Assembly: GCF_014697475.1 (NCBI RefSeq)
Contig: NZ_JACJRV010000007.1
Span: 62,001-126,000 of the forward strand
DNA length: 64,000 nt
Source of the DNA: Nostoc sp. FACHB-152
GTDB taxonomy: Bacteria; Cyanobacteriota; Cyanobacteriia; Cyanobacteriales; Nostocaceae
Reading direction: 5' to 3'
In this document: positions 18,010-27,630 of the stretch, piece after piece
How positions within the stretch are numbered: the stretch's first letter is position 1
Layout of the letters: each line of letters opens with the position of its first letter
The notes under the pieces: model-generated
Seen by the model: the letters and a program-made list of their open reading frames with translations, nothing else
What the model was told of the DNA's origin: nothing
The model's database searches: none
Program-made: the position numbers and the translations under genes

Positions 18010-18524
18010 AGAAGAAATTTAACTTTGCAGTGACAGTCTGTATAAATTGGGTTAAATGTATGTACAATATGACACTATCCCATAAATACAAGCTGTTTTA
18101 CTAAAAACTCAGCAGTCACAAATTTCTTGATTTATGATATCTCATTTGCTGATTCTGGCCTTTAATCAGCGTCAGTATTTTTTTCTTTATGTTTCTTAAC
18201 TGGTTTATATGGAAACACCAAAATCATAATGAGAGATTAATTTATTCCCATTCCTTAGTATATATATTAATAATCAACTCATATACAGCAGATGGTTGCA
18301 GGGGAATGAGGTACAAATTTTCTTCAAAAAGCAATATCTTATTTGTCTATTTATTGAATGCATTTTAGAATATTTTTTTAGTTTAATACATAATTATATA
18401 TAGCAGTCCTAAATAATTTGTGAAATTTAGATCACTCTCTTTCTTATTTATCATCTTGGCGTTCTTGGCGGTTCGTTGCTAAAAACTTAGTAGTTTAGAA
18501 AAAAACAAAGCCTAGTTTTAAATA
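18010..18524. repeat. Intergenic region with dispersed repeat (about 18399-18487)
   Basis: A 515-bp AT-rich gap between divergent glycosyltransferase genes. From about 18399 to 18487 it holds a repeat that starts TATAGCAGTCCTAAAT and ends TTGGCGGTTCGTTGCTAAAA with a pyrimidine-rich middle. An inverted, longer copy with the same two ends lies at 58789-58927. No gene is supported; promoters for both flanking genes must be here. Confidence 0.55.
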
Positions 18525-20111
18525 ATGTTCAATATATTCCAAAGAAAAAATTATTATTGGTTATTATTTTTAGGAGTTATTTTATTATTAGGTATCTTTT
18601 TCCGTTTCTTCAACCTCAATGAAAAAGTCTACTGGCACGATGAGGCTTATACTTCATTACGAATTTCAGGATACACTAAAGCAGAATTTGTTCACCAAGT
18701 ATTTGATGGGCAAGTAATTGGTGTTAATTCTATACAGAAATATCAGCGTCCGAATTCCGAAAAAGGTGTAACTGATACTATCAATTCCTTGGCAGTGGAT
18801 GATAGTCAGCATCCTCCACTATATTACGTGATGCTTAGATTATGGGTGCAAATTTTTGGCAATTCAATAATTGCAATCAGAAGTTTATCAGCCATTATTA
18901 GCTTGCTAGCTTTTCCTTGCATATATTGGCTATGTTTAGAACTATTTGAATCACCAAGAATTGCATTGACAAGCTTAGTAATTTTGGCAGTCTCCCCCTT
19001 GCATATTCTATATGCTCAAGAGGCTCGACAGTTCAGTTTATGGACAGTCACAATCTTGCTAGAGAGTGCTGTAATGTTAAGGGCAATAAGGCTTCGTCAT
19101 CAGCTATGGTGGAGAGTTTATGCAGTTACAGTAGCACTCGGATTATATACATTTTTATTTTCTGGATTAGTGGCGATCGCTCATGGTATTTATATAATTG
19201 TTAGAGAACGTTTTCGATTTACCAAAACAATAAAAGCTTATTTAACAGCCACTAGTATTGGCTTAATAGCTTTTATCCCTTGGATTGTAGTTGTTATTAA
19301 TAACTTAGAGCAAATTGATCAAACCACAGCCAGTGTCCAAACCAGACTATCCATTTCAAGTTTAGTTTCAGCTTGGCTGACTAATATTACTTATTTGTTT
19401 GGGGATTTTTGGCGTTATGAACCATTTTTTCCAGATTTGAATTTTCCTGGTTTGCGGCTGGGTAAGTTTTTAACTCCTTTGATCCTAATTTTAGTAATAT
19501 ATTCATTTTTATTTGTTTATCGTCAGGCATCACCAAGAGTTTGGTTATTTATTTTTATACTGAGTGGAGTAACTGGATTAGCACTCATATTGCCTGATGT
19601 GATTATTGGGGGTAAGCTCAGTTTTAGACCTAGATACTTTATGCCATCATATATAGGTATACAACTAGCTGTTAGTTACTTGTTAGCAACTCAAATTATG
19701 TCTGCTAACTTGATAACCCGGAAATTTTGGCAAATGATTCTAGTTATATTAGTTTGTATAGGAGTTTTATCTTGTAGCGTTAGCTCCCAAGCTGAGACAT
19801 GGTGGAATAAAGGTAGTCATGCTAATCCCCAAATTGCTCGGATAATTAACAAAACTAATAAACCACTTTTGATTAGTAGCAATAATTCACTTAACATTGG
19901 TGATTTAATGTCATTAAGTCATCTGTTAAGTGAAAAAGTGCAAATCCAGTTAGTAATAGAGCCAAAAATGCCTCAAATTCCCAAGGGTTTTAGTCAGATA
20001 TTTTTATATAACCCTTCTAAAGCATTTCAATCTAAACTTGAGGAAAAATATAAACTCAATCTGGCTGACAAACGCGGTAGACTTTGGCAAATAGAAAATA
20101 AAACTGAATGA
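18525..20111 (+). CDS. GT39-type membrane glycosyltransferase
   Basis: A 528-residue polytopic protein with about ten membrane helices. The first periplasmic loop begins VYWHDEAYTSLRISGY, the acidic catalytic motif of GT39/ArnT-like enzymes, and QHPPLYYVMLRLW supplies the second family motif. It is a distant paralogue of the 14911-16686 protein; the loop between the motifs differs and the C-terminal soluble part (about 410-528) is shorter. Codon use is noticeably AT-rich. It most likely adds a sugar from a polyprenyl-phosphate donor; the acceptor is unknown. Start is an ATG with no strong ribosome-binding site. Confidence 0.78.
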   Translation: MFNIFQRKNYYWLLFLGVILLLGIFFRFFNLNEKVYWHDEAYTSLRISGYTKAEFVHQVFDGQVIGVNSIQKYQRPNSEKGVTDTINSLAVDDSQHPPLYYVMLRLWVQIFGNSIIAIRSLSAIISLLAFPCIYWLCLELFESPRIALTSLVILAVSPLHILYAQEARQFSLWTVTILLESAVMLRAIRLRHQLWWRVYAVTVALGLYTFLFSGLVAIAHGIYIIVRERFRFTKTIKAYLTATSIGLIAFIPWIVVVINNLEQIDQTTASVQTRLSISSLVSAWLTNITYLFGDFWRYEPFFPDLNFPGLRLGKFLTPLILILVIYSFLFVYRQASPRVWLFIFILSGVTGLALILPDVIIGGKLSFRPRYFMPSYIGIQLAVSYLLATQIMSANLITRKFWQMILVILVCIGVLSCSVSSQAETWWNKGSHANPQIARIINKTNKPLLISSNNSLNIGDLMSLSHLLSEKVQIQLVIEPKMPQIPKGFSQIFLYNPSKAFQSKLEEKYKLNLADKRGRLWQIENKTE

Positions 20112-20192
20112 GCGTCAACTATAACAATAGTATTCAGCACTACTGAAGTATTCTTGCAAAAATAGAAAGAGTAACGTTGTAATTAATGCCCT

Positions 20193-21326
20193 GTGAAGCT
20201 TAAAACTATTGATACTATTCTCAACCGTGTCCTCAGTGGGGATGATTTATCTCCTCAAGAGGGAGTATTTTTGTTAAAACAAACTGACCCAGAAGCGATC
20301 GCCGCGATTCGTAGCACAGCTGATCAACTCCGCTACACTCAAGCAGGTGATACTGTCACCTATATAATCAACCGCAATATTAACTTTACTAACATCTGCG
20401 AACAGCACTGTAGTTTTTGTGCATTCCGTCGAGATGATGGTGATCAGGATGCTTATTGGTTAAACTGGGGGCAAATTTTAGAAAAGTCCCAAGATGCAGT
20501 TAGGCGAGGGGCGACGGAAATCTGTATGCAAGGTGGATTAAACCCCCAAGCGCAAATTGACGGTAAATCTTTGCCATACTACCTCAAGCTAGTAGAAACC
20601 ATCAAGCAAGAATTTCCGCATCTCCATTTACACGCCTTTTCTCCCCAAGAAGTGCAGTTTATTGCCAGAGTTGACGGACTTGAATATGCTGATGTCATAA
20701 CTGCGTTGCGAGATGCTGGTGTCGGTTCTATGCCCGGTACAGCCGCCGAAGTGTTAGATGATGAAGTTAGAAAAGTTTTGTGTCCAGAAAAGATTGACAC
20801 TGCAACTTGGTTAGAAATCGTCAGTACAACCCATAAATTAGGTTTACCCACCACTAGCACTATGTTGTCAGGACATATTGAAACTCCAGAACAGCAAATT
20901 GGGCATTTGGAAAAATTGCGATCGCTGCAACAAACTGCCATAGATAAAGGCTATCCAGCACGCATCACAGAGTTTATCTTGTTACCCTTTGTGGGTCAAG
21001 AAGCCCCGAAATCCTTACGTCGTCGTGTTGGGCGCGATCAACCAGTCTTAGCTGATGCTTTATTATTAGGGGCTGTAGCCCGAATTTACTTAGGTAATTG
21101 GATTCCTAACCATCAGCCCAGTTGGGTAAAGTTAGGGTTAGCTGGGGCGACAGAAGCCCTAACATGGGGATGCAACGATATCGGTGGCACGTTGATGGAA
21201 GAACACATTACTACAATGGCTGGTGCTGTGGGTGGTACTTGTATGGAAGTCGAAAGTTTGCAAACAGCGATCGCATCCTTAGGAAGACGTTACCAACAAA
21301 GAGATACTCTTTATCAAAAAGTGTGA
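20193..21326 (+). CDS. cofH: F0 synthase subunit 2, CofH (radical SAM)
   Basis: A 377-residue radical-SAM enzyme with the cluster motif CxxxCxxC at Cys69, Cys73 and Cys76 (CEQHCSFC). Family blocks [26 protein letters not shown] and [16 protein letters not shown] identify CofH rather than CofG or MqnC. It builds 5-amino-5-(4-hydroxybenzyl)-6-(D-ribitylimino)-uracil, which CofG turns into the deazaflavin F0; cyanobacteria use F0 as antenna chromophore in DNA photolyase. CofG is not in the window. The start codon is GTG at 20193. No operon partner is evident. Confidence 0.92.
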   Translation: MKLKTIDTILNRVLSGDDLSPQEGVFLLKQTDPEAIAAIRSTADQLRYTQAGDTVTYIINRNINFTNICEQHCSFCAFRRDDGDQDAYWLNWGQILEKSQDAVRRGATEICMQGGLNPQAQIDGKSLPYYLKLVETIKQEFPHLHLHAFSPQEVQFIARVDGLEYADVITALRDAGVGSMPGTAAEVLDDEVRKVLCPEKIDTATWLEIVSTTHKLGLPTTSTMLSGHIETPEQQIGHLEKLRSLQQTAIDKGYPARITEFILLPFVGQEAPKSLRRRVGRDQPVLADALLLGAVARIYLGNWIPNHQPSWVKLGLAGATEALTWGCNDIGGTLMEEHITTMAGAVGGTCMEVESLQTAIASLGRRYQQRDTLYQKV

Positions 21327-21455
21327 AGAGTTAAGTACAAAATATAAATTTCTGTGCTGATTGTATCCTTTGTCAATCATCCTTCATCCTTCTCATGATC
21401 CCCAAGATACCAATCCAAGATAGGATGGACGTTGATTTACGTGTAGTTTCAGATA

Positions 21456-21857
21456 ATGCATATGAAACGCTATTGGTCGCGTCTGCTTGCTTTGGTTTTG
21501 GTTTTAGCCATTGGCTTAATCGGCTGTTCTAGTCCTGATAGTTTAACAGGAGACTATCGCCAAGACACATTGACTGTAGTCAGTACCCTAAGAAAAGCCC
21601 TAGAAGTAACTGACGATTCACCAGATAAAGCAGCAATTCAATTAGAAGCGCGTCAAAAGATTAATGATTTTTCAGCCCGCTATCAACGGGCTGGCTCTAC
21701 TACTGGTTTAAGTTCCTTTACAACCATGCGTACAGCTCTCAATTCCCTAGCGGGACACTACAGTTCTTACCCAAACCGTCCAGTTCCACAAAAACTCAAG
21801 ACTCGTCTAGAACAGGAGTTTCAGCAGGTAGAGTCAGCACTGAAGCGTGGTGCTTAA
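21456..21857 (+). CDS. psb27: Photosystem II assembly lipoprotein Psb27
   Basis: A 133-residue lumenal lipoprotein. Residues 1-24 form a signal peptide ending in the lipobox LIGC (Cys24), and the mature part is the four-helix Psb27 fold with GDYRQDTLTVVSTLRKAL and FTTMRTALNSLAGHYSSYPN. Psb27 binds CP43 during photosystem II assembly and repair before the manganese cluster is built. Length and motifs are complete. A second ATG two codons downstream could also be the start. It is followed by a 360-bp gap, so it is probably transcribed alone. Confidence 0.93.
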   Translation: MHMKRYWSRLLALVLVLAIGLIGCSSPDSLTGDYRQDTLTVVSTLRKALEVTDDSPDKAAIQLEARQKINDFSARYQRAGSTTGLSSFTTMRTALNSLAGHYSSYPNRPVPQKLKTRLEQEFQQVESALKRGA

Positions 21858-22221
21858 CTATTGCCTATCTCTTGCTTGGCAATTATAGCAATAGCCACTT
21901 TTGTTAGGACACTGGTACATGGATACAATCTGGACAGCAAAAGACTTTTAACTCTGTCACCTGTTACCTGTCCACTGCTATAAGAGTCCAGAGTGACACC
22001 TTTGGACTCTTGATTTAGTAATTTTTAACAAATAAAATCTCAGATTCAGATTTAAAATTTTAAATTTCAAAAAATTAAAAATTTAGCAACAGTAATGGGG
22101 GTTTGGGAGTCTCTAAAAAATAGGCTTTCCAGCCCCTATTTTTGGACTATATCATTTTATACACCCTGTCCCAATTCTGATTAATTGGGTTGACAATCAA
22201 CTTGTACATCTACCTTCTAGC
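21858..22221. other. Intergenic gap with an STRR and a hairpin
   Basis: About 360 bp without a gene. Three heptamers CTGTCAC, CTGTTAC, CTGTCCA (21954-21974) are the reverse complement of the type seen at 11205. A 9-bp hairpin, AAAAATAGG (22116-22124) with CCTATTTTT (22135-22143), could act as a terminator. Confidence 0.5.
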
Positions 22222-23721
22222 ATGGCTCACCGTCCTTTAGAACCTGTAAGACCCAAATTATTTTGGCAACGCCTGTTAACTGTTGTTTTTAGCAGTAGCC
22301 TTTTAATACCCAACTTTATCAGCCAACCAGCACAGGCGCAGCTCAAAGAATATTGCCATTTATCAACAGCAGAAAGCCAAACAAAAGAAAAGTTGCGTTT
22401 GTCGGCACTTAAAGGCAATCAAGAAGCCCAAAAACGCTACCAACAGTTATTAAAACAGCACGCACAAGAATTAAAAGCTTGTCGTAGTCGTAATTGGCCA
22501 AACATCCAAGCGATATGGTTACGCCTGTATCCTTGTGACATTCAACCAGGGACAATTGACCAAATTATGGATCGAATGGTCAACCGTGGCTATAACCAAA
22601 TTTATATAGAAACATTTTACGATGGGCAGGTACTACTACCTGTAAAAGATAACCCCACAGTTTGGCCTTCTGTTGTTCGTACTCCAGGGGCAGAAAACAT
22701 TGATTTACTCTCTCTAGCAATCCAAAAAGGGCGAGAACGTGGGTTAAAGGTTTATGCCTGGATGTTTACCGCAAATTTTGGCTATACTTACGCTCAACGT
22801 CCAGATAGAGAGCCGGCGATCGCTCGCAATGGCAAGGGTCAAACAAGTTTATACGTTGTAGATAACAGTTCTCAAGTATTCATTGACCCCTACAATATGC
22901 AAGCCAAACGCGATTACTTCCAAATGGTACAGCAAGTGCTGCGCCGTCGTCCGGATGGTTTGCTATTTGATTATGTACGCTATCCACGGCAAACAGGTAG
23001 TAATTCCATTGCCACAAAAGTTTCAGATTTATGGTTATTTACGCCAGCCACTCAACAAGCTTTATTTCGCCGGGCTTTAAATTCTAAAGGGCTAGATTTG
23101 ATTCGCCGATTTCTGAGTCAGGGATATATAACCGTAGCAGATATAGATCAAGTTGATAAACTTTATCCTCAAGAAGGGGAACCTATGTGGCAAGGACGCA
23201 TTATACCACCACAACAAAAAGCTCTCCTATCTGCAACTGATAGGCAACCAATTTTGCAGATTGAATTGTGGCAGTTAATGGTTGCCCATGCCATGCAAGG
23301 TATTCTTGATTTTGTAGCTGTAGCTAGTTACCCAGCACAACAGTTAAAAATTACCTCTGGTGCGGTGTTTTTTCCAGACGGAAACCAAATGGTAGGGCAA
23401 GGATATGATTCCCGCTTGCAACCTTGGGATAGATTTCCCAGTACGATGGAGTGGCATCCGATGGCCTATGCAACTTGCAGTAACACTAACTGTATTGCCG
23501 AGCAAGTGCAACGAGTTATCAGTATGGCACAACCAGGCACAAAGATTATTCCAGCTTTAGCAGGCACATGGGGACAATCAGTTAGCAACCGTCCATCACT
23601 AGAAGCACAAATGCAGGCATTACGCCCATTTGCTTCTCAATTGAAAGGAGTTAGTCATTTTGCTTATTCTTGGCAATACCCTGAGCATGATGGCGATCGC
23701 AAATTCTGTAGAGTTCGTTAA
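22222..23721 (+). CDS. Secreted GHL10-type glycoside hydrolase-like protein
   Basis: A 499-residue protein with an N-terminal signal peptide (about 1-38, ending QPAQAQ). The rest resembles the GHL10/DUF187 TIM-barrel family: NIQAIWLRLYPCDI, YNQIYIETFYDGQVLLP, GLKVYAWMFTANFGY, PDGLLFDYVRYPR and a late HPMAYATCSNTNC. Family members are thought to hydrolyse glycosidic bonds, possibly in cell-wall or exopolysaccharide, but the substrate is unknown. The acidic residue in FDYVRYP is a likely catalytic-site element by analogy. It stands alone; the next gene is on the opposite strand. Confidence 0.8.
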   Translation: MAHRPLEPVRPKLFWQRLLTVVFSSSLLIPNFISQPAQAQLKEYCHLSTAESQTKEKLRLSALKGNQEAQKRYQQLLKQHAQELKACRSRNWPNIQAIWLRLYPCDIQPGTIDQIMDRMVNRGYNQIYIETFYDGQVLLPVKDNPTVWPSVVRTPGAENIDLLSLAIQKGRERGLKVYAWMFTANFGYTYAQRPDREPAIARNGKGQTSLYVVDNSSQVFIDPYNMQAKRDYFQMVQQVLRRRPDGLLFDYVRYPRQTGSNSIATKVSDLWLFTPATQQALFRRALNSKGLDLIRRFLSQGYITVADIDQVDKLYPQEGEPMWQGRIIPPQQKALLSATDRQPILQIELWQLMVAHAMQGILDFVAVASYPAQQLKITSGAVFFPDGNQMVGQGYDSRLQPWDRFPSTMEWHPMAYATCSNTNCIAEQVQRVISMAQPGTKIIPALAGTWGQSVSNRPSLEAQMQALRPFASQLKGVSHFAYSWQYPEHDGDRKFCRVR

Positions 23722-23765
23722 AAAAGTCAGGCAGGGAAATTTTGCCTCATAGATTTATTTCTGTA

Positions 23766-23810
23766 GGACTTACGCATAAATTGAGCTTTTGGCAATTTAT
23801 GCGTAAGTCC
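23766..23810. repeat. Perfect 18-bp palindromic repeat
   Basis: Arms GGACTTACGCATAAATTG (23766-23783) and its exact reverse complement (23793-23810) around a 9-nt loop. GGACTTACGCA-type palindromes are familiar in Nostoc-type genomes as dispersed repeats and resemble remnants of inverted-repeat elements. It can also act as a terminator for the GHL10 gene. Confidence 0.75.
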
Positions 23811-23901
23811 GGTTCTGTTTAAATTTTGTTGGCTGAACAAATGTTTGCTCACTCTACAAATTGGCTAAATGATTCCATTTGTAACTAGAAGTGTGCGTTA
23901 T

Positions 23902-24114
23902 TTAAGCTTGCTTTCGTAGCCTCTCTAAATTCTGTTGATGTAATTGGGGAAAGTTTTCTAAGTCCTCTATCGATTGCGGTGCTGGGAAGATAACAGCGTC
24001 TTCCGAGGTAAATCTATCTAGATAAGTTTGAAAAGCTTCATCATCTTCTCTATGGTCGAGAATATACTGCCGTAATTCTGCACGGGACATTGTTGTAAAA
24101 TCTGGTTTACTCAT
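23902..24114 (-). CDS. DUF6887-type small protein
   Basis: A 70-residue acidic protein beginning MSKPDFTTMSRAELRQYILD and continuing HREDDEAFQTYLDRF. This N-terminal pattern is one I associate with the DUF6887 family of cyanobacteria. The ATG at 24114 overlaps the stop of the upstream gene (ATGA), so the two are translationally coupled. A 4-residue longer reading is possible but would ignore the overlap. Small overlapping gene pairs like this often turn out to be toxin-antitoxin systems, but there is no direct sequence evidence for that here. Confidence 0.65.
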   Translation of the reverse strand: MSKPDFTTMSRAELRQYILDHREDDEAFQTYLDRFTSEDAVIFPAPQSIEDLENFPQLHQQNLERLRKQA

Positions 24115-24284
24115 AAATATCTCCACTTCCCGTTTGGATAAATTATCATCTCGTGTTCTTCACCAGCGATAATCACAATATTTTTTGTTCGTTCATCTAT
24201 TCTCACCAAAAATACTGGCAGATACATTTTGGTAGCCCAAAAACTTAAGATAAATAGTGTTTTTAATTGTTCTACGGTAGGCAT
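24111..24284 (-). CDS. DUF6888-type small protein
   Basis: A 57-residue ORF, short enough to be missed by ORF finders, starting MPTVEQLKTLFILSFWATKM and ending YPNGKWRYL. It contains a conserved-looking RIDERTKNIVIIAGEEHEM stretch. I associate it with DUF6888, the usual partner of DUF6887, which follows with a 4-bp overlap. It lies just upstream of the small pair's second gene and just downstream of polA on the same strand (25 bp after the polA stop), so it could be read through from polA. Function unknown. Confidence 0.65.
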   Translation of the reverse strand: MPTVEQLKTLFILSFWATKMYLPVFLVRIDERTKNIVIIAGEEHEMIIYPNGKWRYL

Positions 24285-24308
24285 AGCTAAATTATTAGAA
24301 CTGGTTAG

Positions 24309-27239
24309 TTACTTCGTCTCCATCCAGTTTTCCCCCGCACGTACATCTACCAGTAACGGCACACTCAAAGAAACTGCCTCTTCCATCACAGATTTAATTT
24401 GTGGCTGCAATTCTTCCCATTCTTGGGGAGCCACTTCAAACACCAATTCATCGTGAACTTGCAATAACAAACGTGATTGATATTGTTTTAATACCTCATG
24501 CAATCTCACCATTGCGATTTTGATAATATCCGCGCTCGAACCTTGAATTGGCGCATTAGCTGCTGCTCTCAATAACCCTGCATCGTAAGCACCTAAACCT
24601 TTCAATTTACTTAAGTCAATGTCTTGAGGTTTGTTACCTTTGAACTTACGTAAACTATTGCTTGTAAAGTCAAAATAACGGCGACGACCGAGAATAGTTT
24701 CTACATATCCTTGGGCGATCGCTTGTTTTTTTACTCCCTCTAAATAGGCAAAGACTTTAGAATATCGTTCATTAAATCGCTTAATAAACTCGTTAGCAAT
24801 ATTCTTATCTATCCCGGTTGAGCGCGAAAATCTTACCGACCCCATACCATAAATTACGCCAAAATTAATTGTCTTAGCAATTCTTCTTTCATCGGCTGTA
24901 ATATCCTCTTTTTCAAATACCAACCGAGCCGTAACTGTATGAATATCTTCATTTTGTTGATACGCTTGCACCAATACAGGTTCTTGGCTCAAATGTGCCA
25001 AAATTCTTAACTCAATTTGTGAGTAATCAGCAGCTACCATTAACCAGCCTGTTTCTGGTAAAAATGCCTTGCGAATTTGCCGACTAAAAGCAGTTCTAAT
25101 GGGTATATTTTGTAAATTAGGATTGGAAGAAGATAATCGACCAGTTGATGTTGCCGTTTGGTTAAAGTCGGTATGCACTCGCTGAGTATCTTGACGTACT
25201 AGTGCTGGCAAGGCATCTACATAAGTGGACTTTAATTTTGATAAAGTGCGGTACTCAATTATTGCGTCAATAAACTCATTACCCTCATAAACCTGCTGGA
25301 GCTTTTCTAAAGTTGCTGCATCTGTAGAATAACCAGTTTGAATCTTGCGTGAATATTTGGTGTCTAGTCCCAACTTTTCAAACAATATTTGACTTAATTT
25401 TTTAGGAGAACCTAAGTTAAATTTTTCTCCTGCTATTTCAGTGGCTTTCTCTTCTAATCGTTTTAAATCTATTTCTAACTGTTGCGAGAGTTCTTTTAGA
25501 TAATCTGAATTAATCCGAACACCTGTGTATTCCATCTCCGCCAGAACTGCTTCTAACGGTTGTTCCACCGTTGTTAATAACGTAGTTAATTCTGAGTATT
25601 TATCCAGTTCTTCGCGCAACTTCGGCACTAATTGCCATGTAGCATTAACTTGTAAACAGCAATAATTTGCTACAGTCGCAATATCTATATCAGCAATAGT
25701 TTTGCCTTTAGGAACTAAATCTATATAATTTTGAATCGTTAACCCCAAGTAACGCAACGCCAAATCACTTAAGTTATGACTTGTATCAGGATTTAAAACA
25801 TAACTGGCCAGCATAGGGTCAAACACAATACCCGCTAAATTAAGTCCTTGACAGCGAAAAACTAAGCGGTCAAATTTGCCATTCTGAAATGACTTAGGAT
25901 AATCAGCACTTTCTAAAATTGGACGTAGTGCTGCAAGTGCTAATTCTTTATCTAAATTTTCGCCATTCTTATGCGCCAAAGGAATATAAGCTGATTCATC
26001 AGGCTGCGTTCCCCAACAACAACCAATCCCTACTAAATCTGCGTCTCGTGGTTCTAAGTCGCTGGTTTCAGTATCCCAAGCCACAGGTGTTGCTGGGTCA
26101 GTAAATTTTTTCAACAAACTCACCAACTGGGTAAGTTTGTCTTCGGTATCAATTATTTGTGGTTGAATTTCTAAAACAGGTTGCTGTTGAAATGTGTCTG
26201 TTTCATCAGCAGTGAAAAACGATAAATCATTGTCTTCTTGGTCAATGTTAAATGTCTCTGTACTCTCTTCTGTTACAGATGTTTCTTCTACTGTGCCACC
26301 AAATTTCTGTTGCAGTTCGTTGATTTTTTTTAAAAAAGTAGTAAATTCTAGTTTCTCTAAAATTGGAGTGAGGATACTTGTATCAAATCCTGTTAATTTA
26401 CAATTTTCTAAATCAACCTCTAGCGGTACATCTACAACTATTCTTGCCAAATATTGAGATTTTTTAGCATCCTCTTCACCTTCGGCTAATTTTTTTTGAG
26501 TTGCACCTTTGATTTTATCTAGTGCAGTATAAATATTTTCTAAAGAACCATAGGTACTCAACAGTTGCACTGCTGTTTTGTCCCCTATGCCTCTAACGCC
26601 AGGAATGTTATCTGATTTATCGCCACAAAGAGCCTTATAATCAACAATTTGGGTTGGTAATACGCCTAATTTTTCTTTGACTTGTTCTGTACTAAATTCT
26701 GAGATGCTATTTGTAGCACGTTTAAGTGCATCTGGACTAAAGTTTAAAACTGTAATTTCTTTATCTGGGTCAATCAGTTGAAATAAATCGCGATCGCCTG
26801 TGAGAATCTTCACTTTATATCCCGCAGCCGTGGCTTTTTGTGCTAAAGTCCCTAACACATCATCGGCTTCGTAACCAGGCGCAGTAAAAATTTTTAAGTT
26901 TAAACCTTCAAGTAACTCGTGCAAATTTTTTAAATCAGGGACAAAATCTTCTGGTGTCCCTGGACGGTCAGCCTTATAGGTATCGTCAGCTTCATGGCGA
27001 AAAGTTGGTAAACCCAAATCAAACGCGATCGCCATTGCTTGTGGCTGCTGTGTAGCCATGACTTCTAATAAAGACTTCAAGAAGCCAAAACATACACTCG
27101 TAGGTATTCCCGCCTGAGTTCGTAATCCCCCGTCTCGTCCTTTGGCGAAAGCAAAGTAAGAACGATAAGCTAAGGAGTGTCCATCTACTAAGATGAACGT
27201 GGGACGTGTTGTGGTTATAGAAGCAGAAGTTTCAGACAT
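24309..27239 (-). CDS. polA: DNA polymerase I
   Basis: A 976-residue enzyme for Okazaki-fragment processing and repair. Domains: 5'-3' exonuclease/flap nuclease (about 1-290; FILVDGHSLAYRSYFAFAKG, YEADDVLGTLA, GDKSDNIPGVRGIGDKTA), 3'-5' exonuclease-like domain (about 380-580; WDTETSDLEP is motif I, FQNGKFDRLVF motif II), and the family A polymerase (DYSQIELRILAH, RRIAKTINFGVIYGMG, QVHDELVFE). In exonuclease motif III the usual YxxxD reads YCCLQ, with Gln530 where Asp is expected, so proofreading may be weak. ATG at 27239 is chosen; ATG 27245 is also possible. Confidence 0.95.
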   Translation of the reverse strand: MSETSASITTTRPTFILVDGHSLAYRSYFAFAKGRDGGLRTQAGIPTSVCFGFLKSLLEVMATQQPQAMAIAFDLGLPTFRHEADDTYKADRPGTPEDFVPDLKNLHELLEGLNLKIFTAPGYEADDVLGTLAQKATAAGYKVKILTGDRDLFQLIDPDKEITVLNFSPDALKRATNSISEFSTEQVKEKLGVLPTQIVDYKALCGDKSDNIPGVRGIGDKTAVQLLSTYGSLENIYTALDKIKGATQKKLAEGEEDAKKSQYLARIVVDVPLEVDLENCKLTGFDTSILTPILEKLEFTTFLKKINELQQKFGGTVEETSVTEESTETFNIDQEDNDLSFFTADETDTFQQQPVLEIQPQIIDTEDKLTQLVSLLKKFTDPATPVAWDTETSDLEPRDADLVGIGCCWGTQPDESAYIPLAHKNGENLDKELALAALRPILESADYPKSFQNGKFDRLVFRCQGLNLAGIVFDPMLASYVLNPDTSHNLSDLALRYLGLTIQNYIDLVPKGKTIADIDIATVANYCCLQVNATWQLVPKLREELDKYSELTTLLTTVEQPLEAVLAEMEYTGVRINSDYLKELSQQLEIDLKRLEEKATEIAGEKFNLGSPKKLSQILFEKLGLDTKYSRKIQTGYSTDAATLEKLQQVYEGNEFIDAIIEYRTLSKLKSTYVDALPALVRQDTQRVHTDFNQTATSTGRLSSSNPNLQNIPIRTAFSRQIRKAFLPETGWLMVAADYSQIELRILAHLSQEPVLVQAYQQNEDIHTVTARLVFEKEDITADERRIAKTINFGVIYGMGSVRFSRSTGIDKNIANEFIKRFNERYSKVFAYLEGVKKQAIAQGYVETILGRRRYFDFTSNSLRKFKGNKPQDIDLSKLKGLGAYDAGLLRAAANAPIQGSSADIIKIAMVRLHEVLKQYQSRLLLQVHDELVFEVAPQEWEELQPQIKSVMEEAVSLSVPLLVDVRAGENWMETK

Positions 27240-27630
27240 AGCCATATTGTAGCCAGAAGCTCTCGCCACCGAACGGATGTAATTTCAAATGCTTGTTCAG
27301 CATACCAACTATAATTACAACCCACATCAAGCTTATATTGTATAAACAGTCAACAGTATATCAGTATATTTGTATAACCCAGTGCAGATAGATGCTAAAT
27401 ATAAAAAATTAAGTAATTTTTATTTAGACTGCTCTCTAGTGTTATCTAAACTGAACAGCTTAACCTTGATCAAAGTTTATATACACTTTTTAAAATCTGA
27501 TTTTTTCAGATGTTTTCGTTATCAAAGCTTTAAATAAAATTAAGTAGTTCTATCAAGCCTATCATTGGAATTTCAGAGTTAAAAATAGGTTAGCAATCTT
27601 GTGATCATCCAGTTCGATAATTCAATTCCC
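27240..27630. promoter_or_regulatory. Divergent promoter region, polA / PEP-CTERM gene
   Basis: About 390 bp of AT-rich DNA between the two divergent starts. One CTTAACCT octamer is present near 27460 but has no partners at 11-bp spacing, so it is not called a Pho box. No other structure stands out. Confidence 0.35.

Noticed and set aside
27455-27470. Single CTTAACCT octamer upstream of the PEP-CTERM gene as a Pho box
   Set aside because: No second or third octamer at 11-bp spacing.
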